Part shown: positions 6,779-15,637 of the stretch, in pieces
How positions within the stretch are numbered: the first letter of the stretch is position 1
Layout of the letters: each line of letters begins with the position of its first letter
DNA from: an uncultured Bacteroidota bacterium
Lineage (GTDB): Bacteria > Bacteroidota > Bacteroidia > Bacteroidales > P3
Assembly: GCA_902774845.1 (NCBI GenBank)
Contig: CACYJU010000003.1
Location: 154,669-218,668, forward strand
Length of the DNA stretch: 64,000 bases
Direction of reading: 5' to 3'
The notes under the pieces: generated by a model
The model's input: only the letters and a program-made list of their open reading frames with translations
Database searches by the model: none
Told to the model about the DNA's origin: nothing
Translations under genes and position numbers: made by a program

Positions 6779-9496
6779 CTATAATATTCTCTCCAAATCT
6801 TTTTCTTCAATCCATCCACTATTACCGTCTATAGCACACACTTTCAGCCATCTGTCTATTTGATCTTCAATAACGACCTTCGATCCGCTGTGTAGCACGA
6901 ACTTATCCACGCTACCATTGTCGGGCGACCCCTTTAGGTTCACCATTGTGGTCATTATGATTGCTTCATTGGGATGATTCCAGTACTGGTTCGAACTGAT
7001 GGCTGTATACACTATCGGCAGCATCGCAAGGAAGGCGAGCACAGCTATCCAAAACGAGGTCTTGCGGAGGGCATAATTCTGTGTGAGCAGCATGAGCACC
7101 ACCGCAGCCGCAAGCAAAAGGGTAAGTGCCGCAATACATATCAACCATGTCGATACCGGATGGTTGCGTACCGCCTTTCGATGCCATTTGGTGATGAACA
7201 GCTGCGGAACAGGACTTAGGTTGTCCGACAGTTTGGTGTTGGCAAGTGCCAGGTTCTCTCGTGTCTGACGGTCTCCTGGTTTCAAACGTAGGGCGCGTTC
7301 GTAGTAAAGTATGGCTTCGGGATAGTTGGCCGAACGATAGAGCGCGTTGGCATAGTTGTAATACAGCTCATGACTGACGAGCCCGTCTTCGATAAGGGAT
7401 GCGTAGATGTTGGCTGCATCCTGATAGCGGGCTGCTCGGTATGCGGCATTCCCTTCGGCAAAGGTGGCCGAGGGGTCAGAGGAAATCTCGTTTACATTCT
7501 GAACCTCCTCTGGTTCTACGGGGGCCTCCGTCTCCATTACAGATTGCCTGGGTCTTTCGGGATAGTCAAGCTGTTGGCTAAATGTGGTAAGGGGCATGAG
7601 CAGCAACGCTATCACGAAACTGAGTGTCCGGATCATGTCGAGGGCTTTATTGTAGATGGACTGTTTTTTCTTACTGGTGTCTCCGGGTGCGAATCTGGCG
7701 AAGTCTACCTCCTGGAGTGTGTCGCGTATCAACTCTTGTCGCTCTTCGGGTACAGCTTTCTCGTTAAGGCAATCTTGTACCGTCTCGCTGCTGAGCTTGG
7801 ACAATGAAATGTTGAATTTGTCTGCCAGGCAGCCCCAGATGGCCTTGTATATCTCTTCATAGAATTTTTCGTCATCACCCGAATGCATATGCTTTTCGGC
7901 TCGCCTTAATCGCTTCTGGGCTTCGCGTGTAGCGCGACGCAGCCGCACTCCTGCAATATCCTGATTAGCCAACTGGCGATGCTTGATATAGAAATAGAGA
8001 ACGATTGCAACAACAACGATAAGACACTCGACTATCCAAAACCAAAGGTTTCCTTTCGACTGACCACTGCCTGCTGCCAGCTGCCTGCTCTCCATCTTAA
8101 TATAGTTAATGTCTTCTCTGACATCATGCTCGTCGCCGCTTGAGGAATTCTGCATCAGCTTGGGGTCTCCTTTCTCGATGGTGATACGCTGTGCGGCTAT
8201 AGTGGTTGTATCGTATTTGCCTGTCTCTGGATTGAAATAGGCAAAGGTAAAGGCTGGTATTTCATAGACTCCTTCGCTTCGCGGTATCAGCACCCACTTG
8301 AAGGTGCGTTTTCCCGTTATTCCACCGGCGGTACGGTTTATCTTGTCCTCCACTTCTGGGTCGTAGGCTTCAAAGATGTTGGGGAACTGTACCGACGGAT
8401 TGTCTATGAGTGTCAGGTTGCCTTGTCCACTTATGGATATACTGTAGGTGATGGCCTCATTGACTCGTGTCATAGTATTATCCACCCCTCCTGTAATCTC
8501 GAAATCGCCTACGGCTCCATCGAAGGATGCTGGTGCGCCTGATGGTAGCGGTTTGACCCTAACGCTAAGCGGATTGGTCTTGAGCGATATCTGCTGCGGA
8601 TCGGGACGGGATGCCTGTATCGTAAAGAATCCGATATTTATTGGCTGCGAGGTATAGAAAACAGCCTGTATCGGAAGGTCCATCACATCTATCTTCAAGC
8701 TGCCGTCTTCCTGTGCATAGAGGGCTTCTCTTCCGAGTTCGTATGTGAGATAGCGTTTGCCTTTGATAGTCTCCTGTTGTGGCTTTATATATTTTTGATC
8801 CAGCAGCAGGTTCTCCGACCAGAATCCTTTCTTCTCTGGTGCATGGAATCCTCCCGTAAGGCTGAAATCTATACGGGTATAGATCTTATAGGTCATGATA
8901 ACCTGCTCTCCCTTATAGGGATTGGTCTTGTTGACGCTTATCTTGGCAAAAATAGCATCGCCATCATTGCGGTCTGCTGGGTCGTAGGTAGGCTGTTGCG
9001 GTGCTGCTCCTGCATAGGGGTCCATCTGCTGCATCATCTGCTGCATCTGCTTGTGCATCGCCTCGAAGGGATCTTCTTCATCATCGCCAAACATGCTGCC
9101 GTAAGGACTTCTGCGCCGCTGTTGCTGCTGTTGGGGTCGCGCGGCTTCGATTTTCACCTGTCGTGGCTGTGTGCTGTAACGTTTGCCTTCTATAACGCAG
9201 CTGGCCGCACCGATGGTTGCTGTTCCTTCATTCTCGGCCATCACGGTGTATGTGTAGCCCTGCGACTTCTTCCAGTTTATTATTTGTGTCATGCTACCTC
9301 TGCCCATGACGCGAAGTCCGTTGAACTGAGGGTCTCTGAACTCACTGAAATCACCCCCACTCACCATCACCTTAACCTGGAACGGAGAGTTGGCATAGGC
9401 TGTTGTGGGCGCCTCCACACGTATCTCCTGAGCACGGGTGCTACCCAGTAGCACCACCATCGCGACAAATATAAATGTTCTTAACTTATACACCAC
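6779..9496 (-). CDS. batD/batE: BatD-BatE fusion (aerotolerance operon)
   Basis: 905 residues. Residues 1-620 are BatD: signal peptide, beta-rich 'oxygen tolerance' domains (PFQVKVMVSGGDFSEF near 40, repeated Ig-like modules), a transmembrane segment near 490-510 and a basic cytoplasmic region ending IYNKALD. Residue 621 is a Met that begins a second complete signal peptide (MIRTLSFVIALLLMP...FSQQ) and starts a BatE module: TPR repeats (ASLIEDGLVSHELYYNYANA), two transmembrane helices and a C-terminal bacterial SH3 domain (SGWIEEKDLERIL). BatD and BatE are normally separate genes. Either a genuine fusion is processed or initiated internally at 7636, or a stop codon has been lost in the strain or assembly. 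batC lies upstream with an 85-base repeat-filled spacer. Confidence 0.85.
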   Translation of the reverse strand: MVYKLRTFIFVAMVVLLGSTRAQEIRVEAPTTAYANSPFQVKVMVSGGDFSEFRDPQFNGLRVMGRGSMTQIINWKKSQGYTYTVMAENEGTATIGAASCVIEGKRYSTQPRQVKIEAARPQQQQQRRRSPYGSMFGDDEEDPFEAMHKQMQQMMQQMDPYAGAAPQQPTYDPADRNDGDAIFAKISVNKTNPYKGEQVIMTYKIYTRIDFSLTGGFHAPEKKGFWSENLLLDQKYIKPQQETIKGKRYLTYELGREALYAQEDGSLKIDVMDLPIQAVFYTSQPINIGFFTIQASRPDPQQISLKTNPLSVRVKPLPSGAPASFDGAVGDFEITGGVDNTMTRVNEAITYSISISGQGNLTLIDNPSVQFPNIFEAYDPEVEDKINRTAGGITGKRTFKWVLIPRSEGVYEIPAFTFAYFNPETGKYDTTTIAAQRITIEKGDPKLMQNSSSGDEHDVREDINYIKMESRQLAAGSGQSKGNLWFWIVECLIVVVAIVLYFYIKHRQLANQDIAGVRLRRATREAQKRLRRAEKHMHSGDDEKFYEEIYKAIWGCLADKFNISLSKLSSETVQDCLNEKAVPEERQELIRDTLQEVDFARFAPGDTSKKKQSIYNKALDMIRTLSFVIALLLMPLTTFSQQLDYPERPRQSVMETEAPVEPEEVQNVNEISSDPSATFAEGNAAYRAARYQDAANIYASLIEDGLVSHELYYNYANALYRSANYPEAILYYERALRLKPGDRQTRENLALANTKLSDNLSPVPQLFITKWHRKAVRNHPVSTWLICIAALTLLLAAAVVLMLLTQNYALRKTSFWIAVLAFLAMLPIVYTAISSNQYWNHPNEAIIMTTMVNLKGSPDNGSVDKFVLHSGSKVVIEDQIDRWLKVCAIDGNSGWIEEKDLERIL

Positions 9497-9581
9497 AAAA
9501 ACTTGAAACTTAAAACCTGAAACTTAAAACTTGTTATCGGCTTTGCCGATTGGCTCTGCCAAGAAACCTGAAACTAAAAAC
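9497..9581. repeat. Repeat-filled spacer between batC and batD
   Basis: Degenerate 12-13-bp units of the kind CTGAAACTTAAAAC flank two adjacent mini-hairpins: ATCGGC TTT GCCGAT (9536-9550) and TTGGC TCT GCCAA (9550-9562). The repeat starts right after the batC stop codon and fills the spacer. Confidence 0.65.
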
Positions 9582-10328
9582 CTACCAGTCTTTCTCTATT
9601 CTGGCACTCTGGGCGTTTACAGCCTTTGCCTGCTGCTCTTTCATTGTCTTTTTCTCGTTGTTCTCCATGGCTTTCAGCAGTCGTTCGGCATCCTTCTTCT
9701 GCGTTTCGGGAGGCTGCTGTTGCTGCTTATCCTGTTCTTTTTGTTGCTGGTTTTGATCCTGATTTTGTTGCTGTTGCTGCTGTTGTTGATCTTTCTTGTC
9801 CTGCTGGTCTTTGTTATCGCCGCCACCTCCTCCTTGCTGCTGTGTCTTTTGCAAAAGCTTCTTAGCCAAAGAAAGGTTGTATTTGGTATCCTTGTTTTTA
9901 GGGTCTATCTTCAGGGCTTCCTGATAATCCGACACCGCATGCTGGAACGATTCCATTGCCTGTTCCTGGTTGAGGAGACCTTTTTGCAGATGACTGTTTC
10001 CTCTGTTATGGTAGGCATGGCTTTTGTTCTTTTCTTTTATCTTTGGATCTTCTATCGCCGATGAATAATGCTTTATGGCTTCATCATAATAAGCTTCGTC
10101 CTTGGACTTCTGAGATCTACGGTAGAGTGAGTTGCCGAGGTTGTACTGGGCTGTGCTGGAGGTGGTGTCGCGGGCAAGTGCTTTGCGGTATGAGGTCTCT
10201 GCTTTGTCATACTTCTCCTTTTTATACATGCGGTTTCCCTCTCTAAGCAGTTTGCGCGTAGCACTATTCTGCGCTTGCATTACAGCAGGCAGTAGTACAA
10301 TGGCAATCAATATGATCAGTCGCTTCAT
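9582..10328 (-). CDS. batC: BatC, TPR protein of the aerotolerance operon
   Basis: 248 residues with a signal peptide (cut near MQAQ). Tetratricopeptide repeats occupy about 25-160 (NRMYKKEKYDKAETSYRKAL, TAQYNLGNSLYR, HAYHNRGNSHLQKG, DYQEALKIDPKNKDTKYNLSL). A long Gln/Lys/Asp-rich low-complexity tract follows (about 165-215), then a charged C-terminus. BatC is thought to scaffold the membrane VWA proteins BatA and BatB on the periplasmic side. The long antisense reading frames here (Leu/Val-rich) are shadows of the Gln tract. Its start overlaps the end of batB by four bases (10325-10328), supporting translational coupling. Confidence 0.88.
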   Translation of the reverse strand: MKRLIILIAIVLLPAVMQAQNSATRKLLREGNRMYKKEKYDKAETSYRKALARDTTSSTAQYNLGNSLYRRSQKSKDEAYYDEAIKHYSSAIEDPKIKEKNKSHAYHNRGNSHLQKGLLNQEQAMESFQHAVSDYQEALKIDPKNKDTKYNLSLAKKLLQKTQQQGGGGGDNKDQQDKKDQQQQQQQQNQDQNQQQKEQDKQQQQPPETQKKDAERLLKAMENNEKKTMKEQQAKAVNAQSARIEKDW

Positions 10329-11380
10329 TTACGTTTGAGTATTTTGTCGAGGTTCAGTTTGTGGTTGGTTCTCTCAAATATCATCACTTCAAGTATGAGA
10401 CAGATCAAAGCTGCTACAAGGGGATACATGTAGCGGCTTTCATATTCGGCAAACATAGCTTTGCCCATACTGTCTTTCTCCAGATGTTCAATACGATTGA
10501 GTATTCGGTCTAATCCCGCATTGATATTTCCGGCTCGCACATAAATACCGTTTCCTGCGTGAGCTATCTCTTTCAGTGTTTGCTCATCCATGCGGGTCGT
10601 AACGGTATTTCCTGAGCGGTCATACTTGAATCCCGTTCTAACCCCGTTCTTGTATCGTGGTATGGGAGCTCCTTGTTCGCTGCCCATACCGATAGTGCAT
10701 ACCACAATACCTTCTGAAGCTGCCTTCGCCGCAGCCGACTTGGCGTCGTCTTCGAAGTTTTCTCCATCGGAGATCACAATTATGGCCCGTGAATTCTTTT
10801 TGACCCAGGTTTGCTCCTCGTCGCCGTAGCCAAATGTCTGCATCGCTTTCTCGATAGCATCTCCAATGGCTGTTCCTTGTGTGGCTATCATGTCACAGTT
10901 CACCTGGTCGAGGAACATTTTCGTAGCGCTGTAGTCATTGGTGAGGGGCATTTGGATGAAACTGGTGCCGGCAAACACCACCAGCGACACGCGGTCGCCT
11001 CCCATTCCGTTAAGCAGGTTGGCCACTATTCGTTTGCTGCGCTCCAGTCGGTTAGGTTGTATATCTTCAGCCATCATGCTGTTCGACACATCGAGGCAGA
11101 TGGCTATGTCACTGCCTTTCTGGTCTCCTTGCACCATCTTGCTGCCCACTTGTGGATTGGCCCATGTTATGATGAGAAGGGAGAGTGCCAACAACAAGAG
11201 GACCATCTTTACGATCGGTCGGCTGGCCGAACGGTCTGGAATAAGACGACCGAACATCGGCCGGTCGGCAAACTCCTGCAATTTCTTGTGTTTGCGGTAC
11301 TCAAGCCATACCCACAGCACCGCCAACAGCGGTACCGCTATGAGCAGGTATAGTATGTCTGGATGCTGAAAGTGTATCAT
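10325..11380 (-). CDS. batB: BatB, membrane VWA-domain protein
   Basis: 351 residues from the ATG at 11378-11380; longer frames would overlap batA and prepend an atypical leader, so this start is preferred. It begins five bases after the batA stop. The N-terminal hydrophobic segment (about 9-27) and second segment (about 57-73) precede a von Willebrand A domain with the metal-binding DVSNS at 97-101, TQGTAIGDAI and VISDGENFED. A C-terminal transmembrane helix follows. Bat proteins support oxidative-stress survival in Bacteroides fragilis. BatA and BatB are thought to form a membrane complex with BatC-E and to be acted on by MoxR. The arrangement here is the standard order. Confidence 0.92.
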   Translation of the reverse strand: MIHFQHPDILYLLIAVPLLAVLWVWLEYRKHKKLQEFADRPMFGRLIPDRSASRPIVKMVLLLLALSLLIITWANPQVGSKMVQGDQKGSDIAICLDVSNSMMAEDIQPNRLERSKRIVANLLNGMGGDRVSLVVFAGTSFIQMPLTNDYSATKMFLDQVNCDMIATQGTAIGDAIEKAMQTFGYGDEEQTWVKKNSRAIIVISDGENFEDDAKSAAAKAASEGIVVCTIGMGSEQGAPIPRYKNGVRTGFKYDRSGNTVTTRMDEQTLKEIAHAGNGIYVRAGNINAGLDRILNRIEHLEKDSMGKAMFAEYESRYMYPLVAALICLILEVMIFERTNHKLNLDKILKRK

Positions 11381-11384
11381 CTTT

Positions 11385-12371
11385 TTATGGTGTCGTTTTA
11401 AAGTAGACCATGCCGAGCAGCAACTCAAGTGCAAACGCGACAATAGCTATAATCAAGAACGGCATGAATTCGTCCTTGGTTTGACGATATTGTGTCACGT
11501 TGATTTTGGTCTTCTCCATCTGGTCTATCTGCGAAAAAATGCTCTTAAGCGTCTTCTTGTCGGTGGCACGGAAGTACTGCCCATCATCGGTGTAAGAGGC
11601 CATCTGCGTAAGAAGTTTCTCGTCAATCTCACAATCCACATAATACCTGGTGCCGTCCGGTGCATGAGCGATAGAGCGGCCGTTCGTTCCGACTCCTATC
11701 GTGTAAAGACGGATGCCATACATCGCTGCCATCTCGGCGGCACTACGCGGATCTATGCTTCCCTGATTGTTAACTCCGTCGGTAAGGAGGATTATGACTT
11801 TACTTTTGGCCTCGCTGTTCTTGATTCTGTTGATAGCCACAGCAAGCCCATCACCGAGGGCCGTACCGTCTCGTATGGTACCGCTCTTGACACCACCCAA
11901 CTGCGACAGCAGTATGTGGTGATCTATGGTTACGGGCACCTGCGTGAAAGCTTCTCCTGCAAAGACCACCAACCCTATACGGTCTTCCGATCTTCCGTTG
12001 ATAAACTCTGCAGCCACCGTCTTTGCCGCCTCCAATCTGGTGGGCTTGAAGTCTTCTGCCATCATACTGCCGCTGACATCGATGGCAAGCACTATGTCAA
12101 TACCGTCGACATTCATCTCCTCTCGGCTGAGCTGACTCTGGGGTCGTGCTAACGCAACTATCACCGCTGCCACAACCACCATACGCAATATGTATGGCAG
12201 GTGACGAAGGCGTTGGCGGAGGGTTTTGTTGAATCCTTTGAATAGACCTATATTGGAAAACTGCAGGGCTGCTTTCTGTTTACGGTATCTGAGCACATAC
12301 CATGTCACAAGTAGCGGTACCAGAAAGAGGAACCAGAGGACCCAGGGGTATTGGAATGTGAGATTGTGCAT
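11385..12371 (-). CDS. batA: BatA, membrane VWA-domain protein
   Basis: 328 residues. Two N-terminal hydrophobic segments (about 8-26 and 60-76) precede a von Willebrand A domain with MIDAS motif DVSGS at 98-102, the threonine loop IRDGTALGDGL and IILLTDGVNNQG. A C-terminal transmembrane helix (FLIIAIVAFALELLLGMVYF) anchors the other end. It is the close paralogue of the next gene, batB, and precedes it by four bases, so the two are surely cotranscribed. Function is inferred from the family: part of the MoxR-linked aerotolerance complex at the inner membrane. Confidence 0.93.
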   Translation of the reverse strand: MHNLTFQYPWVLWFLFLVPLLVTWYVLRYRKQKAALQFSNIGLFKGFNKTLRQRLRHLPYILRMVVVAAVIVALARPQSQLSREEMNVDGIDIVLAIDVSGSMMAEDFKPTRLEAAKTVAAEFINGRSEDRIGLVVFAGEAFTQVPVTIDHHILLSQLGGVKSGTIRDGTALGDGLAVAINRIKNSEAKSKVIILLTDGVNNQGSIDPRSAAEMAAMYGIRLYTIGVGTNGRSIAHAPDGTRYYVDCEIDEKLLTQMASYTDDGQYFRATDKKTLKSIFSQIDQMEKTKINVTQYRQTKDEFMPFLIIAIVAFALELLLGMVYFKTTP

Positions 12372-12395
12372 GGTTGAATTGGTATGTTTAGATGT

Positions 12396-13286
12396 TTACT
12401 GTTCGTTACTGTTAGCCGATGCCTGACTGTTGGTAGCAGCCTGCTGACTGCTCAATTCCGACAGACTCACCACAAACTCCGTGGCGTAGTTCATCGCCTG
12501 GGTGTGCTCGTTGGGAAGCGGCTCACTTTTGGCAAACTTCACCATGTCTGCGGTCTTCAGTATCTGTCGCAGTTTTGTATCATTCGTTTCACTATAGGCT
12601 TTGCAGCTGGCAAAAGCCTCGAGCGTCTCGTCGCTGGTCATGTCTGTCGATGGGATATCCCACGCCTCTTCAAGGTAGTTCCTAACGATATCTGTCAGGT
12701 CGGTATAGTACTCCTTGAGTTTGCCTGCCTGCCACAACTCTTTGCGACGCAACTCCTCCAATGCGTTGAGCGCCCTGGTGTCTGGCGGAATCGGAGGTTC
12801 AACATGGAGTTCGATTATTGGCTTATGTGCTTTCAATCGTTTTATAACATAGACAATTGCGACCACGACCGCCACAACCGCTAAACCAAGAAGTATCCAT
12901 CGGAATATCTCCCAGAACGTATAACGCACCTTGATGATGTCAGCGATATCTTTCACTTCTATATTAACTGTATCAACTCCCTCAACATCGTTCACCGCCA
13001 GCACAATCGAATCTTCGTCGCCGAATTTTATGCTATGCTCACCTTCATCAAACGAAGTGATGGTCGTAAACTGCAGATGATTGACCGAATCGTACGTCTG
13101 TTTCAACGCGAGCACTCCGTTCTGCGAGAGCTCTTCCATCGTGCGGTAGTTCGACTCGCCTGAGATAGTCAACGTGACTTGGTCTCCTATGGTGATATTG
13201 TTCGAGTCAAGCTGGTATACCGCCTGCGCTGAGGCCAGCATCCCTATCGTCAATACAACCAAAAATAAACTAACTCGTTTCATCAT
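12396..13286 (-). CDS. DUF4381-like membrane protein of the aerotolerance operon
   Basis: 296 residues: signal peptide (cut near ASAQ), a beta-rich periplasmic domain of about 100 residues, one transmembrane helix (about 126-148, WILLGLAVVAVVVAIVYVI) and a cytoplasmic domain with PPDTRALNALEELRR and the helix LKEYYTDLTDIVRNYLEEAW. The cytoplasmic part resembles DUF4381 proteins, which sit between DUF58 and VWA genes in MoxR operons of many phyla. Its exact role is unknown; position suggests a structural partner of BatA/BatB. It starts 20 bases after the DUF58 gene ends and is followed 24 bases later by batA. Confidence 0.72.
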   Translation of the reverse strand: MMKRVSLFLVVLTIGMLASAQAVYQLDSNNITIGDQVTLTISGESNYRTMEELSQNGVLALKQTYDSVNHLQFTTITSFDEGEHSIKFGDEDSIVLAVNDVEGVDTVNIEVKDIADIIKVRYTFWEIFRWILLGLAVVAVVVAIVYVIKRLKAHKPIIELHVEPPIPPDTRALNALEELRRKELWQAGKLKEYYTDLTDIVRNYLEEAWDIPSTDMTSDETLEAFASCKAYSETNDTKLRQILKTADMVKFAKSEPLPNEHTQAMNYATEFVVSLSELSSQQAATNSQASANSNEQ

Positions 13287-13306
13287 TCTTAATTAATATT
13301 TCATCA

Positions 13307-14170
13307 TCACCCTCGCATTTTGAAAAGTTTCAGTAGCGGTTTCACAAAGTCCCCTCCTGTAAGCACCTCCGTATTGTCTATGCCGTACCTCTGCATTATG
13401 GTTTTCACATTGGTCTCGTATGTCGAATAGCTCTTTGCAAACTGCTCTCGAGTCTCTCGACTTGAGGTGTCGACCCATAGCGTTGTAGCGCTCTCCGGGT
13501 CGTAGAATTTTACCAAACCAAGGTCGGGCAGACGTTTTTCTTTCTCGTCGGCAATACGGATTGCCACAAGGTCATGTTTCTCGGCGGCAATCTTTATCGC
13601 TTCGTCATAATTATCATCGTAGAAGTCGCTCAGCAGAAAGGCCGTACAGCGTTTCTTTATGACGTTGGTAAAATATTTTAGCGCCGTAGTGATGTCCGTA
13701 CCATTGCTTTCCGGCCGGAATGTGATAAGTTCCCTGATGATGCGCAGTATATGCGTGCTTCCCTTCTTCGGCGGGATGAACTTCTCTATTCTGTCGCTGA
13801 ACATTATCACTCCCACCTTGTCATTGTTTTGGATTGCCGAGAACGCAAGAGTTGCAGCCACCTCCGCCACCAGCTCTTCCTTGAACTGGTGATGTGTGCC
13901 GAATCTGTTGCTTCCGCTCACATCCACCAGCAGCATGACCGTCATCTCTCTCTCTTCTTCAAAGACCTTCACATACGGGTGGTTCAATCTCGCCGTCACA
14001 TTCCAATCTATGTCCCTCACATCGTCGCCATACTGGTATTCTCTCACTTCGCTGAATGCCATTCCGTGTCCTTTGAAAGCACTATGGTATTCTCCCGAGA
14101 ACATCTGCTGCGACAGCCCTCGTGCCTTGATCTCAATCTTCCGTACCTTTTTCAGAATATCTTGATCCAT
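13307..14170 (-). CDS. DUF58 (VWA-like) protein of the MoxR operon
   Basis: 287 residues from the ATG at 14168-14170 (MDQDILKKVRKIEIKARG), the usual beginning of this family; a start four codons earlier (14182) is also open. Signature sequences: HGMAFSEVREYQYGDDVRDIDW near 40-60 and RPYVKVFEEERE-like NHPYVKVFEEERE, followed by a VWA-like fold (LLVDVSGSNRFG). DUF58 proteins are cytoplasmic in this operon and are thought to work with the MoxR AAA+ ATPase. It lies between moxR (62 bases upstream, spacer with AACTAG repeats) and the DUF4381-like gene. Confidence 0.9.
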   Translation of the reverse strand: MDQDILKKVRKIEIKARGLSQQMFSGEYHSAFKGHGMAFSEVREYQYGDDVRDIDWNVTARLNHPYVKVFEEEREMTVMLLVDVSGSNRFGTHHQFKEELVAEVAATLAFSAIQNNDKVGVIMFSDRIEKFIPPKKGSTHILRIIRELITFRPESNGTDITTALKYFTNVIKKRCTAFLLSDFYDDNYDEAIKIAAEKHDLVAIRIADEKEKRLPDLGLVKFYDPESATTLWVDTSSRETREQFAKSYSTYETNVKTIMQRYGIDNTEVLTGGDFVKPLLKLFKMRG

Positions 14171-14232
14171 AACGTTTTCCAATTTCCAGTATGTCTAGTT
14201 TCTCTAGTTTTACTAGTTCCGCCGGTCATTCA

Positions 14233-15228
14233 TTAGGGCACATCGACTCTATTCAATATCTCGTTCACCATCTCCTCGCTGGTGATATTCTCTGCCTCCG
14301 CCTCATACGTAAGGCCGATACGGTGGCGCAACACATCCATCGCCACAGCTCTGACATCCTCTGGTATCACATATCCGCGACGTTTGATGAACGCGTAGGA
14401 GCGGGCGGCAAGAGCCAGGTTGATGCTACCACGAGGAGAAGCTCCATAGCTGATAAGTCCTTTCAACTTCTCCAATCCGTACTGTTCTGGATAGCGCGAA
14501 GCGAAGATTATATCGGTGATATAGTTTTCTATCTTCTCGTCCATATAGACGTCGGCGACCACCTTGCGGGCCTTGATGATATCTTCGGGCTTAAGGATGG
14601 GCCGCTGGCTTTCAAACTCTCCGTGAATACTTTTGTGCAGTATCTGACGCTCCTCGTCGCGTTGCGGATAGTTGATGACCACCTTCAGCATGAAACGATC
14701 TACCTGGGCTTCGGGCAAAGGATAGGTACCCTCTTGCTCTATGGGGTTCTGCGTAGCCATCACCAGGAACGGCTCGTCAAGTTTGTATGTCGATTCTCCG
14801 ATGGTCACCTGTCTTTCCTGCATCGCCTCAAGCAACGCGCTCTGCACTTTCGCCGGAGCTCGGTTTATCTCATCCGCAAGGATAAAGTTAGAGAAGATGG
14901 GACCTTTCTTCACCACGAAGTTCTCGTTCTTCTGGCTGTATATCAGCGTACCGATCAAATCGGCTGGCAGAAGGTCTGGCGTAAACTGTATCCTGCTAAA
15001 TTTGGCATCTATCGCCTGTGCAAGACTCGTGATAGTGAGAGTCTTAGCCAATCCTGGCACACCCTCAAGCAGAATATGTCCATTGCTGAGCAATCCAATC
15101 ATCATGCTCTCCACCATGTGTTTCTGGCCAATGATGTTCTTTCTCAGCTCCATTACCAGCGCATCCACAAAAGCACTCTCGCGCTCGATACGCTCATTCA
15201 GTTCCTGTATGTTGACAAACTCGTTCAT
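14233..15228 (-). CDS. moxR: MoxR-family AAA+ ATPase
   Basis: 331 residues from the ATG at 15226-15228 (MNEFVNIQEL). The frame is open further upstream, but that extension is Ser/Gly-rich, unlike the family and translated from an AT-rich spacer, so it is rejected. Walker A GVPGLAKT at 56-63; Walker B ILADEINRAPAKVQSALLEAM near 120-140; sensor 1 ATQNPIEQEGTYPLPEAQ; sensor 2 region ASPRGSINLALAARS. MoxR ATPases act as chaperone-like remodelers of VWA proteins, here BatA, BatB and the DUF58 protein encoded downstream. First gene of the aerotolerance operon. No clean TAnnTTTG element was found within 150 bases upstream. Confidence 0.92.
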   Translation of the reverse strand: MNEFVNIQELNERIERESAFVDALVMELRKNIIGQKHMVESMMIGLLSNGHILLEGVPGLAKTLTITSLAQAIDAKFSRIQFTPDLLPADLIGTLIYSQKNENFVVKKGPIFSNFILADEINRAPAKVQSALLEAMQERQVTIGESTYKLDEPFLVMATQNPIEQEGTYPLPEAQVDRFMLKVVINYPQRDEERQILHKSIHGEFESQRPILKPEDIIKARKVVADVYMDEKIENYITDIIFASRYPEQYGLEKLKGLISYGASPRGSINLALAARSYAFIKRRGYVIPEDVRAVAMDVLRHRIGLTYEAEAENITSEEMVNEILNRVDVP

Positions 15229-15404
15229 ACTATAAAATATTAATGATTTGCAATAGATATTTAACGGCGACGGTTCTCCTTTATTGTGGCGCAAACTCAA
15301 GTTTTTTTCACCACTCCCTAATCGGCAATAATTCAGCAAGATGAAAGACTTTAAAACTTCCTGGTTAAAGAGCAAAAAAATACCGACAAAAAAGGAGCCT
15401 TTTT

Positions 15405-15448
15405 GACTCCCACTTGACTCCCTTCTAACTCCCATTAAGCTACCATCT
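15405..15448. repeat. Four 11-bp direct repeats (AACTCCC-N4 family)
   Basis: GACTCCCACTT, GACTCCCTTCT, AACTCCCATTA, AGCTACCATCT in exact 11-bp register. The same unit occurs as a perfect five-copy array at 63776-63830. Confidence 0.75.
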
Positions 15449-15554
15449 CCCACCCTCTTTTTTTTCAAATTCCGCCCCATTTTATTTTCGACAACCCAAA
15501 CACCTGATACCCACAATACTTCCGTAAAAAAATGCTCACTTTTTAAAGAAAAGG

Positions 15555-15584
15555 TTGGTTATTCAAAAAAAAATAGTATCTTTG
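15555..15584 (+). promoter_or_regulatory. Promoter of the T9SS propeller-protein gene
   Basis: TTG (15555-15557), 19 bases, TATCTTTG (15577-15584), 53 bases before the start codon. A close match to the Bacteroidetes consensus. Confidence 0.75.
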
Positions 15585-15637
15585 CTACCTATTGTATATA
15601 TAATGGTTTCGAATAACAAATTAATCAATAATAACTT

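Larger units (their letters stand above)
15229..15637. other. Spacer between divergent moxR and the propeller-protein gene
   Basis: 409 bases without a gene. It contains four 11-bp units of AACTCCC-N4 type (15405-15448) and the plus-strand promoter at 15555-15584. The presumed moxR promoter was not identified. Confidence 0.7.

Noticed and set aside
9531..10064. Leu-rich plus-strand frame resembling a membrane protein
   Set aside because: It arises from the CAG/CAA tract that encodes the Gln-rich tail of BatC on the minus strand.
14233..15516. Long N-terminal extension of MoxR
   Set aside because: Extension is translated from an AT-rich spacer with 11-bp repeats and is absent from the family; start placed at 15228.
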